Source of the DNA: Lachnospiraceae bacterium
GTDB lineage: Bacteria > Bacillota > Clostridia > Lachnospirales > Lachnospiraceae
NCBI GenBank assembly: GCA_017396555.1
Contig: JAFQLS010000022.1
Location: 17,204-81,203 of the forward strand
DNA: 64,000 bases
Reading direction: 5' to 3'
The position numbers and the translations under genes are program-made. This document shows, one piece after another, positions 56,025-64,000 of this stretch. How positions within the stretch are numbered: the stretch's first letter is position 1; each line of letters begins with the position of its first letter. The notes under the pieces are model-generated. The model was given only the letters and a program-made list of their open reading frames with translations. It was not told where the DNA came from and did no database searches.

Positions 56025-56130
56025 TTTATCGCCTCCCTTGAAATGCATTTCTATATATTAAGTGTTTTTATTTTCCATTTTTGTTGCATAAATTTTATTT
56101 TTTTTGAGTATAACATAAAATCCCAAAAAA

Positions 56131-56158
56131 ATCTGCCGGACATTAATGTCCGACAGAT
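56131..56158 (-). terminator. Terminator of the invertible-switch surface protein gene
   Basis: ATCTGcCGGACATT/AATGTCCGaCAGAT (56131-56158; one mismatch), then TTTTTTTGGG on the minus strand. Confidence 0.9.
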
Positions 56159-56168
56159 AAATATAAAT

Positions 56169-57500
56169 TTATTTCACCTTATATGTAACAGTATTAGAAT
56201 AGTTACCATATATATCTACAACCTTAACCTTTACTTTTGCTCCCTTTGTAAGCTTCTTACTTAATCTAATACTGTAATTCTTAGATGTCAACTTCTTCTT
56301 AACAGTCTTTCCTTTATAATTAACATATACTGTTACGCCCTTCTTTGCTGTACCTTTTACAAGCTTAGTATTCCTCTTAGCTGTCTTTATCTTTGGAGAC
56401 GCAAGCTTTCTATTCTTAACTATAAGTTTTGTTGTTGTTGATTTGTTACCATTTTCATCTTTAGCATAAACAGATATCTTATTTCCAACCTTTAATACTG
56501 GTGTCTTAATTTTAAATACTCCATACTTATCAGTAACAGCCTTATAAGTTTTTTTCCCGATTTTCGCATATACTGTTGAACCTACTTCTGCATTACCTTT
56601 GATGTATTTAGTACCTGACTTATATGATTTTGTTTTAGGCGAAGCTGGTGCATAAACATCTTTTACATCAATAACCGTCTTTATCTGACCAGTTGTTCCT
56701 TCTGTTCTATCAATAGATATATAATATGTACCTGCTTCTAATGTAAATTTATCATCTAAATTTTTAAGTCCGTAAGCAGAATCTAATTTTTCTAAATCTT
56801 TACCTTCTCCTGCATATTTATATACAGCTGCTCCAAAAATCCCTGAACTATCCCAAAGGCTTGAAACATCAACACTTACATCACTCTTTGATTTAACATC
56901 AAATCTAAACCACTGATACTCAGCAACATCTGACATTACTCCATACGCAGTACTTTTTCCATATTTTCCATTATTAATATTAATTGCCTCCGATGCCGAA
57001 TAACCTTTAGTCTTTCCTGTTCTTTCCAAATCTTGTTTAAATACACTTAATAACATCTGACTATCTTCATCTGCCAAAAAACTGCCTTCTCTCACAGCTT
57101 CATATTTTATATAATATGTCCCCGGTTCTAAAAGACATTCTGAATATCTTATTTCGTCCGGATTACTTAACACCTGTTCAGTAAACACACCTGTTTGGCT
57201 ATAATATAACACTTCATGCGAGCGCATAGAAATATCAGCATATGCCTTAAATACAACATATGCAGGTTTATCCAAAGAAAACTTATAATAAGAAGTAGCT
57301 CTACCATTTGTATTATAATCTTCCATAATATCAACATCAATCATCCAAGGTGTTTGCTGAGTAGTATCCTCATAATTCGTCACATCAATAGGTACTATCT
57401 CTGTTGCCTTTGATACATCATCTGCATATGACATAATAGCAAAACTTAATGTCATAATCATCATTGTTACTAATCCAAAAAATATTTTCCTTAATTTCAA
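56169..57500 (-). CDS. Secreted Ig-like surface protein downstream of an invertible promoter
   Basis: 443 residues. A Sec signal peptide (MKLRKIFFGLVTMMIMTLSFAIMSYADD, cleavage near residue 26) is followed by two pre-peptidase-like beta domains (about residues 40-150 and 165-280; FSLDKPAYVVFKAY, YYIKYEAV, YYISIDRT). The C-terminal 160 residues hold two bacterial Ig-like domains of the Big_6 kind (KYIKGNAEVGSTVYAKIGKK, KLVKGTAKKGVTVYVNYKGK). The tail is very basic, which may hold it to the wall; there is no LPXTG. AGGAGG precedes the ATG. The 83-nt leader up to the left inverted repeat has no convincing promoter, so expression should depend on inversion or on readthrough from the recombinase gene. 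Confidence 0.78.
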   Translation of the reverse strand: MKLRKIFFGLVTMMIMTLSFAIMSYADDVSKATEIVPIDVTNYEDTTQQTPWMIDVDIMEDYNTNGRATSYYKFSLDKPAYVVFKAYADISMRSHEVLYYSQTGVFTEQVLSNPDEIRYSECLLEPGTYYIKYEAVREGSFLADEDSQMLLSVFKQDLERTGKTKGYSASEAININNGKYGKSTAYGVMSDVAEYQWFRFDVKSKSDVSVDVSSLWDSSGIFGAAVYKYAGEGKDLEKLDSAYGLKNLDDKFTLEAGTYYISIDRTEGTTGQIKTVIDVKDVYAPASPKTKSYKSGTKYIKGNAEVGSTVYAKIGKKTYKAVTDKYGVFKIKTPVLKVGNKISVYAKDENGNKSTTTKLIVKNRKLASPKIKTAKRNTKLVKGTAKKGVTVYVNYKGKTVKKKLTSKNYSIRLSKKLTKGAKVKVKVVDIYGNYSNTVTYKVK

Positions 57501-57583
57501 TTTTTTGTTCCTCCTCTTAAATATTATTCTCGTATTCTTTTTGTCACACCTTATCTACTTATGATACAGTAATAAAAACATAG

Positions 57584-57615
57584 TTTTGCGTAGAATTAAA
57601 CATTCTTAACTATAT
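57584..57615 (+). repeat. Left 32-bp inverted repeat of the invertible segment
   Basis: Perfect reverse complement of 58661-58692. Core layout AGAAT-TAAAC-ATTCT at 57592-57606 looks like two recombinase arms around a 5-nt spacer. It lies between the surface protein leader and the end of the recombinase gene. Confidence 0.92.
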
Positions 57616-57625
57616 TACATTGGTT

Positions 57626-58570
57626 TTATTCGTATAAAGTAAGTTTTTCTATCTGAATAATTTTTTGTTCTATAGAACTGTGAACATATACGTTAAGAGT
57701 AAAATTAACATTAGAATGTCCTAATATTTCACTTAATGTTTTCACATCCACACCAGCCTCTACACATCTAGTTGCAAACGTATGCCTTAATCCATGAAAA
57801 TTAATTGGTAAAATTTCACATTTCTTTAATATTTTGTGATATCTGTATTCCAAGGTTCTCGGACTAATAAATGTATTTGTAGAAGATGCAACATATGCTG
57901 AAGTTGATTGCAAATACATCATCTTTAGCATTTGTAACAGTTTGGAATTAATAGGAACTACCCTTATTGAATTTGAGGTTTTCGGCGTATCCAATATTAA
58001 TTTTGTAACTGCATCTTCTTGATTACATAGCACTCTGGCAACCGTATGATTTATATTTATATACATCTTCTTCATATTTATATCATCCCAACGTAATGCA
58101 CATATTTCTCCAATTCTTAAGCCTGCATATAGTGCTAAAGCTATTGCTACCCCTGTATGCGAAATATTCCTACTTATATATTTAATTAATTTTGCTTGAG
58201 ATTCTATATCCAGAACATTAATCGGTCTCTTTGGTATTGAAGGACACAATACACAATTTAATTTCAAAATTTCACAATAATTCATATCCGTAGCATATTC
58301 CATTATTGAATTAAAAATAATAATTATTGTTTTTATGTATGACGGACTTAGCGAAGTGTTGTTTTTAAGATTTCCAACCATTATTTTTTCATTTACAAAA
58401 TCAACGAATTGTTTTTCGTTTATTTCTCTAACATCAACGTTATTAAAATATGGTAATAAATGATTATTAACTATATTAGTATATTTTAAAAGTGTTGAGG
58501 CTTTCTGTTTGACTGATTGAATCAGTAACCATTCATCTGCAACCTCCTTAAATGTTCTCTTTTGTTGCAT
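57626..58570 (-). CDS. Tyrosine recombinase (site-specific invertase) inside its own invertible segment
   Basis: 314 residues, intact. An N-terminal SAM-like core-binding domain (residues 1-100; FKEVADEWLLIQS, STLLKYTNIVNNHLLPYF) is followed by the catalytic domain with R (YAGLRIGEICALRW), the HxxR motif in NFHGLRHTFATRCVEAG, H in LGHSNVNFTLNVYVH, and the nucleophilic tyrosine in VYVH. GGAGG lies 9 nt before ATG. Perfect 32-bp inverted repeats enclose it, so it is very likely the enzyme that flips this segment. There are no other phage or conjugative genes. The call as recombinase is firm; inversion is inferred. Confidence 0.92.
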   Translation of the reverse strand: MQQKRTFKEVADEWLLIQSVKQKASTLLKYTNIVNNHLLPYFNNVDVREINEKQFVDFVNEKIMVGNLKNNTSLSPSYIKTIIIIFNSIMEYATDMNYCEILKLNCVLCPSIPKRPINVLDIESQAKLIKYISRNISHTGVAIALALYAGLRIGEICALRWDDINMKKMYININHTVARVLCNQEDAVTKLILDTPKTSNSIRVVPINSKLLQMLKMMYLQSTSAYVASSTNTFISPRTLEYRYHKILKKCEILPINFHGLRHTFATRCVEAGVDVKTLSEILGHSNVNFTLNVYVHSSIEQKIIQIEKLTLYE

Positions 58571-58609
58571 TTATCTATTCCTCCTTGTAAAACATTTTTA
58601 ATAAATCAC

Positions 58610-58638
58610 TTGAATTAAATAAAGTGTTATGTTAGAAT
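58610..58638 (+). promoter_or_regulatory. Outward promoter inside the invertible segment
   Basis: TTGAAT (58610-58615), 17 nt, TAGAAT (58633-58638), extended -10 TGT. It points right through the right repeat into a terminator. After inversion it would point at the secreted Ig-like protein gene with a leader of about 130 nt. The recombinase itself has only a weak candidate promoter in this region. Confidence 0.72.
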
Positions 58639-58660
58639 AAAATCCGTATTTTTGTTGAAT

Positions 58661-58692
58661 ATATAGTTAAGAATGTTTAATTCTACGCAAAA
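58661..58692 (-). repeat. Right 32-bp inverted repeat of the invertible segment
   Basis: Perfect reverse complement of 57584-57615. The distance between the inner ends is 1045 bp. Outside it, the T-tract of the adjacent terminator extends the A-run to eight. Confidence 0.92.
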
Positions 58693-58696
58693 AAAA

Positions 58697-58723
58697 CCTT
58701 GAGATTTCACATTATTCTCAAGG
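58697..58723. terminator. Bidirectional terminator at the right edge of the switch
   Basis: CCTTGAGA (58697-58704) pairs with TCTCAAGG (58716-58723). A T-run of eight on the minus strand overlaps the right repeat, and ATTTTTC follows on the plus strand. It stops the outward promoter in this orientation and also insulates the switch from the ilv transcript. Confidence 0.82.
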
Positions 58724-58887
58724 ATTTTTCTATTTATAAAACTATTTACATTTAATTAATATAGAACAAAGAGTCCGCTTGTAGACTCTTATGCCTGCGG
58801 CGAGTCGCATTGTGACATCTTCCGCTCCAACGAAGTGCGCATCCCACTGGAAGCTTTTGATTCATATGAATTTCCTATGAATCAAAA
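58724..58887. other. GC-rich structured intergenic element, nature unknown
   Basis: About 160 nt without a credible gene. Two hairpins stand out: AAGAGTC/GACTCTT at 58769-58790 and CTTCC...GGAAG at 58819-58853. The stretch 58790-58855 is about 60% GC, in sharp contrast to the surroundings. It could be a small RNA or a dispersed repeat; I cannot decide from one copy. A short open frame (starting MPAASRIV) has no ribosome-binding site. Confidence 0.4.
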
Positions 58888-58913
58888 ACCCCTTGGGAAA
58901 ATTCCCAAGGGGT
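58888..58913 (-). terminator. Terminator of the ilvN-ilvC-orf73 transcript
   Basis: Perfect 12-bp stem ACCCCTTGGGAA/TTCCCAAGGGGT with a 2-nt loop, followed by TTTTTGATTC on the minus strand. Confidence 0.9.
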
Positions 58914-58917
58914 CAAA

Positions 58918-59139
58918 CTATCTTCGAATATTCTCGAAGGTCTTCTTATACTTATTAACACCTTCTATAAGCTTATTATAGTCCTTCTCAGAAATCTTTT
59001 CCTCTCTTCTAAGATCCATAATACAGGCTTCATATTCCTTCCAGCTCTTATATGCTGCTTCCTTATAATTATTAGCTAAATTTAGTTTAAAAGCATTCTC
59101 TTTGTCTTCAAGAAGCTTCTTTGTCTTTCCAAAAATCAT
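58918..59139 (-). CDS. 73-residue helical protein of unknown function behind ilvC
   Basis: A short, highly charged and helical protein (MIFGKTKKLLEDKENAFKL, ... EKDYNKLIEGVNKYKKTFENIRR) with no signal peptide, cysteines or recognised family. It starts 25 nt after ilvC and ends 4 nt before a strong terminator, so it is the last gene of the ilv transcript. Codon use looks like that of the neighbours, so it is probably real. It could form a small cytoplasmic helical hairpin. Confidence 0.6.
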   Translation of the reverse strand: MIFGKTKKLLEDKENAFKLNLANNYKEAAYKSWKEYEACIMDLRREEKISEKDYNKLIEGVNKYKKTFENIRR

Positions 59140-59164
59140 TTAGCGTACCCCCTAAACATCTCAA

Positions 59165-60229
<1,065 letters not shown>

Positions 60230-60241
60230 TTAGACACTAAA

Positions 60242-60748
60242 TCAATCAAATTCACCGGCAAGCATATCTGCTGTACCTCTTGTAAGACCTGTAATACCAG
60301 TTCTTACCATTTCAATAACCTTAAATCCATCAAGCAATGCTAAAAATGCATCCAGCTTAGACTGATTACCTGTAAGTTCAATCATAAGCGAATCCGGCGA
60401 TACATCTACCACCTTGGCTCTAAATATATCCGAAATAGCAATTATCTGCTGTCTGTCAGCAGGTGTAACTGCAATCTTACATAATACAAGTTCTCTACAA
60501 ACCGAACTACCATCCTTAAGTTCAATAACTTCTTTAACATCAACGAGCTTAGCTACCTGTTTCTCAATCTGCTCAAGAATCTCATCTTCACCACGAACCA
60601 CGATAGTCATTCGCGAATAACCCTTTGATTCCGTCTCACCTACTGTTAAGCTGTCAATATTATAACCTCTTCTTGCAAAGAGTCCTGCAACTCGTGTAAG
60701 AACACCCGAAGTATCTTCAACAAGTGCTGATAAAACTACTTTCTTCAT
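60242..60748 (-). CDS. ilvN: Acetolactate synthase regulatory (small) subunit
   Basis: 168 residues. The ACT domain is at the N-terminus (LSALVEDTSGVLTRVAGLFARRGYNIDSLTVGETE), and the second ACT-like C-terminal part follows (ELVLCKIAVTPADRQQIIAISDIFRAKVVDVSPDSLMIELTG). This regulatory subunit gives valine feedback to acetolactate synthase. The catalytic ilvB gene is not next to it, unlike the usual ilvBN order. It has its own promoter and leads the ilvN-ilvC-orf73 transcript. Confidence 0.95.
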   Translation of the reverse strand: MKKVVLSALVEDTSGVLTRVAGLFARRGYNIDSLTVGETESKGYSRMTIVVRGEDEILEQIEKQVAKLVDVKEVIELKDGSSVCRELVLCKIAVTPADRQQIIAISDIFRAKVVDVSPDSLMIELTGNQSKLDAFLALLDGFKVIEMVRTGITGLTRGTADMLAGEFD

Positions 60749-60786
60749 TAATGAAATCTCCTTAATCTATTATTAGCCTATTAAAA

Positions 60787-60814
60787 ATCATAGCATAATA
60801 CTAGGATTTGTCAA
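60787..60814 (-). promoter_or_regulatory. Promoter of ilvN-ilvC
   Basis: TTGACA (60814-60809), 16 nt, TATGAT (60792-60787) with extended -10 TGC; it overlaps the stop of the upstream gene. Confidence 0.7.
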
Positions 60815-61572
60815 TACTTGTATTTTAACAAATCTCTAATGATATATGAAGAAATGCCAAAATTTTCAATATATTCATTATGATTATTTTCTTCAAGATA
60901 AATACTAAACACCGGGGCATTATCTGTATCCATTAACTGAACTGATAATTCAAACAAAGTAAATGCTAATATCCCTATTAGAATGGTAAATATATAGCTT
61001 ATTACAGTCCTCCTTGAATATCCAAGTATATCTTCATCAATTCTATTAAACACAACAAAAATAACAACCGAAATAGCCAATGGCAATAACATCAATAATA
61101 CACACCACCATTTATTAGCTAAAGCATTAATAACATCTTTGCCATCCATATAGATAACACTTAAAAACCTGTCAGAAAACATACCATTTGCTTCATAATA
61201 AATAACCTGTCCAACATATATAAAACAAATAAATAATTTTATCACACAGGAAATAATGTAGTTAACTACCCTATTTTTAAAAATACATGAAATAACACTT
61301 ATTGCTGCCGAAACCACACCTGCAGTCAAAAAATAATACAGCATATTAACCGGTTTAATTCCACCACATACAAGCCCTGTTAATACTTCCAAATAAAATA
61401 CAAACAAACTTATAAGCACCAAGCCTCTAACAGCACTAAGTCTATACTGCTCATCATTTCTCTTTTCATCATTACGTTTAAAAAAACCTTTATTGATAGT
61501 ATCAAAGCCGTACTTCTTATTATTTATTATTGGTTTTGTAGAATCATGATTTCTAAGTGCCATCCTATGCAT
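60811..61572 (-). CDS. Five-helix membrane protein resembling a truncated LTA synthase N-terminus
   Basis: 253 residues with five hydrophobic segments (about residues 48-75, 77-98, 103-128, 155-178 and 187-210). The layout, and the closing stretch FSIYLEENNHNEYIENFGISSYIIRDL, recall the membrane part and linker of LtaS-like enzymes. Those continue with a 400-residue extracellular sulfatase-fold domain, which is absent: the gene stops and ilvN begins 62 nt later. It may be a truncated remnant or a stand-alone membrane domain. The start may be ATG 61572 or 61563. Confidence 0.5.
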   Translation of the reverse strand: MHRMALRNHDSTKPIINNKKYGFDTINKGFFKRNDEKRNDEQYRLSAVRGLVLISLFVFYLEVLTGLVCGGIKPVNMLYYFLTAGVVSAAISVISCIFKNRVVNYIISCVIKLFICFIYVGQVIYYEANGMFSDRFLSVIYMDGKDVINALANKWWCVLLMLLPLAISVVIFVVFNRIDEDILGYSRRTVISYIFTILIGILAFTLFELSVQLMDTDNAPVFSIYLEENNHNEYIENFGISSYIIRDLLKYKY

Positions 61573-61616
61573 CCTTTCTGCTCATCTTTTAGAAGATAAT
61601 AATACCACTTTTATAG

Positions 61617-63770
61617 TTAATTATCAATGAGATATCTTTCCCATTCCACATTTTCCCAACCTGTAGTATCAAATGTTTCTCTAATACACTCAGCATAAAA
61701 ATTTAACTTATCTTTTATTAAAGGCATCTCATTATAATCCGGATACCATGAGTCGACATTCATTAAATTTTCAAATATCCTAGCCCTATCTTCTGTTGGA
61801 TATGTAAGGCTATAATTATCCAAATAATATGACTCCTTTGCTCTATCATCCATATACAAGTAATCATATATATACTTATCCAATCCTAAATCATATACCT
61901 GCGATTCATAATCTTTGTATGAATACATATATACATCATCCGGATTCTTTTCATTCCACTTTTCATTAAAATCACTCATATGATATTCAATTCTTTGATC
62001 TATAGCATGTGCCATCTCATGATGAATGTTTTGTTTAATACTTGACGGATCCTCACCACAATCCATAGCTATAACAATATTATTTGCTCCATCCGTATTA
62101 TGAAGTCCCCCTGCAAAATCCAGATTATCCGCTTCTTCATCCATTAATATTATTTTTGAACTTATATATATATCAATACCTTTATACCCTGAATATACAA
62201 ACTGTTCAAAAAAACCTTTTGGATATCTGGCAAGTTCTTCATCCAAATATTTCAGACTCGTCTCAACATTAGCATAGCTACTAAGTGGAAATATGGCATA
62301 TACATCTAATATCTTACCTGACTCTCCTTCGATAAAAATGTCCAAACCATACTTTTCTTCCATCTCGTCAGCTATTTCTCGAAGTGGCATAAACTCTTTA
62401 CTACACTCACCTGTTCTTAACAAAGATATATCGTATTCCTCGTCAATCTCCATTATAGTATCTGTAGGCATTTCATACTCAGACATACTAATAATATCTA
62501 ATTTCTCTGATTTGCTCATATCCCAAATATAGAAAAGCCTGTTCCCCACGTTGTCTATAACATTTAACAATAATTCCTGTTCTCCGATATATATAGGATT
62601 CTGTATATAATAAGCAACACTTGAATATTCATCTACATCATTACCTTCTGCCATAGGTGCCTCATATGATGTACTCCCTTTCAACTCATTTGTTTCATTG
62701 TCATATACTGCAACATGCATTTCTCCGTCACTATAATATTCAAAAAATAAGTCTCCGTTATCAAGTATTCTCAGATTAGCTACTTGATTGGATTTATTAC
62801 ACTTATATTTACGAACATTTCCTTTAGAGCCTGCAACTATATAATAATTATCACCATCTTCATTATACTTATTAGTTTGTATATATGCATTATTTACGAT
62901 TGACGAAAGGGCGCTTTCATCATTACTTATATACTCCAGCTTAGATGTTGCAGAATTAAAAATTGCGTTGTGTTTTTTTAAATCTCCTCCCATTACTGTC
63001 ATAAGTATGTGGTCCACATCTGAATCATCTGTTAATATACCATTAATAAAATCCACATATATATTATCATCCATACTAATTTTCTTAGTAGTCTCATCCC
63101 TTACATCATATACATACAGCCAGCCGCCATCATCATAGTAAATTTTATTTCCATCTGCTGTCATACATCCAAAGAACAACGAATTTGTATCATTTACCTC
63201 TATTAGCGCTTCCTGCTCTAGTTCATCATTATATCGTATCATTTTTTTATTGCCGTCATTTTCTTTTGTGTACCATGTTCCACCAATAACTCTGGTTGCA
63301 TACGACGATACATCTTCTCCCACTAAAATGTCCTTTTCTACTTTGTGAGTTTTACCATTCATCCCTACAAGATGCATATCATAAAGCGATTTTTCCATAT
63401 TTTCTTCTAAATACTCACCCTCTGTATTACTTTTATCACTTAATACATACTGAACAACAACATTTTCATTATTGCATTTGTATATTAATAAATCACTTAG
63501 TGAATTCTCACCAATAGTTGCATCTTTGTCTATTTTTGCAACTAATGAAATCTCTTCACTATTTACCTGATTTTCCTTTCCATAATATGTATAGCCATTC
63601 ACATTAAGCGGATTATTATAATCTATTTCTTCTGTGGTAGTTTCCTGTGTCTCTTTTGTTGTGCTTTGTGAAGTATCTGCATTATTCTCACTCTTTTTTG
63701 TTGAACAGGCAGAAAATGCCATAGATACAGTTAAAATTAGTGAAACAACGTATATCTTTTTCTTTATCAT
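61617..63770 (-). CDS. Large lipoprotein with HExxH zinc-protease motif
   Basis: About 717 residues from ATG 63770, which has AAGGAG 8 nt upstream. The lipobox is AFSAC near residue 21, so it is a lipoprotein on the outer face. Residues 60-440 look like repeated beta segments (LSDKSNTEGEYLEENM, WLYVYDVRDETTKKISMD, YYIVAGSKGNVRKYK), perhaps a propeller. The C-terminal 270 residues hold HHEMAHAIDQRIEYH with HExxH, and a possible third ligand in EDRARIFENLM. This suggests a metallopeptidase, but I do not know the family. It stands alone on its transcript, with no promoter identified. Confidence 0.65.
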   Translation of the reverse strand: MIKKKIYVVSLILTVSMAFSACSTKKSENNADTSQSTTKETQETTTEEIDYNNPLNVNGYTYYGKENQVNSEEISLVAKIDKDATIGENSLSDLLIYKCNNENVVVQYVLSDKSNTEGEYLEENMEKSLYDMHLVGMNGKTHKVEKDILVGEDVSSYATRVIGGTWYTKENDGNKKMIRYNDELEQEALIEVNDTNSLFFGCMTADGNKIYYDDGGWLYVYDVRDETTKKISMDDNIYVDFINGILTDDSDVDHILMTVMGGDLKKHNAIFNSATSKLEYISNDESALSSIVNNAYIQTNKYNEDGDNYYIVAGSKGNVRKYKCNKSNQVANLRILDNGDLFFEYYSDGEMHVAVYDNETNELKGSTSYEAPMAEGNDVDEYSSVAYYIQNPIYIGEQELLLNVIDNVGNRLFYIWDMSKSEKLDIISMSEYEMPTDTIMEIDEEYDISLLRTGECSKEFMPLREIADEMEEKYGLDIFIEGESGKILDVYAIFPLSSYANVETSLKYLDEELARYPKGFFEQFVYSGYKGIDIYISSKIILMDEEADNLDFAGGLHNTDGANNIVIAMDCGEDPSSIKQNIHHEMAHAIDQRIEYHMSDFNEKWNEKNPDDVYMYSYKDYESQVYDLGLDKYIYDYLYMDDRAKESYYLDNYSLTYPTEDRARIFENLMNVDSWYPDYNEMPLIKDKLNFYAECIRETFDTTGWENVEWERYLIDN

Positions 63771-63840
63771 AAGCAACACTCCTTCCAAATATATTATTAG
63801 ATTATATTAATTTCTAAGTTTTTTCAAGACTTAGTGCATA

Positions 63841-64000
63841 AAAAAAAGGAATCATATGGTCAATGTCATTAAGTTAAGATGACGAATTAAGATCTCAGTA
63901 TTTGAAATAATACTGGGGTCTTTTTATTTTGTAATAAATACTTGACATAAAAACAAAAATGTGCGGCCGCTTTCGCTATTGAATGTTAATGAGGTAGCGA
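63841..64000. other. Intergenic right edge, possible insertion-sequence end
   Basis: A non-coding stretch with an A-run, a segment reading TCAATGTCATTAAGTTAAG (63860-63878), a plus-strand terminator and TTGACA (63952-63957). It looks like the outer end of a transposable element, in which a terminator blocks entry of outside transcripts, but the window stops before any transposase. The GGCCGC-rich end at 63961-64000 differs in composition. Treat as tentative. Confidence 0.25.
63890..63921 (+). terminator. Plus-strand terminator near the right edge
   Basis: AGATCTCAGTATT (63890-63902) pairs with AATACTGGGGTCT (63909-63921), 13 bp with two GU pairs and a 6-nt loop, followed by TTTTATTTT. Confidence 0.75.

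Noticed and set aside
57626-58570. Integrase as a prophage or conjugative element marker
   Set aside because: No phage or transfer genes and no direct repeats; the flanking repeats are inverted, which fits inversion rather than integration.
58791-58880. Short plus-strand frame starting MPAASRIV
   Set aside because: No ribosome-binding site; it lies in a structured GC-rich element and ends in a hairpin region.

Overview
This window is 64 kb of low-GC DNA that looks like a Lachnospiraceae-type clostridium (Firmicutes). The basis is gene content and style: Rex, a T-box-controlled pheST, a firmicute-type 6S RNA, SpoIID and SleB-like wall proteins, the alr-mazF neighbourhood, AGGAGG ribosome-binding sites and U-rich intrinsic terminators. 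I cannot fix the genus. Most genes lie on the minus strand. No rRNA, tRNA, CRISPR array or prophage was recognised.

Layout. 1-8.3 kb: an NfnAB-type flavoprotein pair (the first gene runs off the left edge), a zinc-ribbon membrane protein, a small membrane protein with 12-residue repeats, and a 1231-residue secreted protein with about 14 Ig-like (Big_2) repeats that has a sigma-28-type promoter. 8.6-10.8 kb: a small secreted protein with an ABC transporter, split by a long hairpin. 10.9-21.4 kb: a housekeeping run (yebC, CBS/CorB-like protein, mazF, alr, nnr, rex, PilZ, queA, a DUF3810-like metalloprotease and a VanZ-VanY fusion). 21.5-29 kb: an EAL protein, a phosphoesterase, RNase H and T-box-pheS-pheT. 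29-36 kb: YihY, SpoIID, 6S RNA, an Rpn-type nuclease, a 25-residue membrane peptide, folBK, a double response regulator and a sigma factor fused to a membrane/outer domain. 36-44.8 kb: pckA, glmS, topB, a GGDEF-EAL protein and a YfbR-like gene in one run. 44.9-50.4 kb: a VTC/DUF4956 pair, a CheY/CheX-like pair, thrC and a SleB-like hydrolase. 50.7-64 kb: an AP2-HNH-like gene, leuCD, an ECF sigma/beta-propeller pair, an invertible surface-protein switch, ilvN-ilvC, a truncated LtaS-like membrane protein and a zinc-protease-like lipoprotein.

The main discovery candidate is at 56.2-58.7 kb. A complete tyrosine recombinase gene sits between perfect 32-bp inverted repeats (57584-57615 and 58661-58692). 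Inside the segment, a good promoter (TTGAAT-N17-TAGAAT, extended -10) points out through the right repeat into an intrinsic terminator. If the segment flips, the same promoter would face the secreted Ig-like protein gene at 56169-57500, which has no clear promoter of its own. This reads as a self-contained phase-variation switch carrying its own invertase, captured here in the predicted OFF state.

Other themes are c-di-GMP signalling (two EAL proteins with degenerate GGDEF domains, and a PilZ protein), envelope stress or sensing (a fused ECF sigma/membrane protein and an ECF sigma/beta-propeller operon), and branched-chain amino-acid synthesis (leuCD, ilvN, ilvC).
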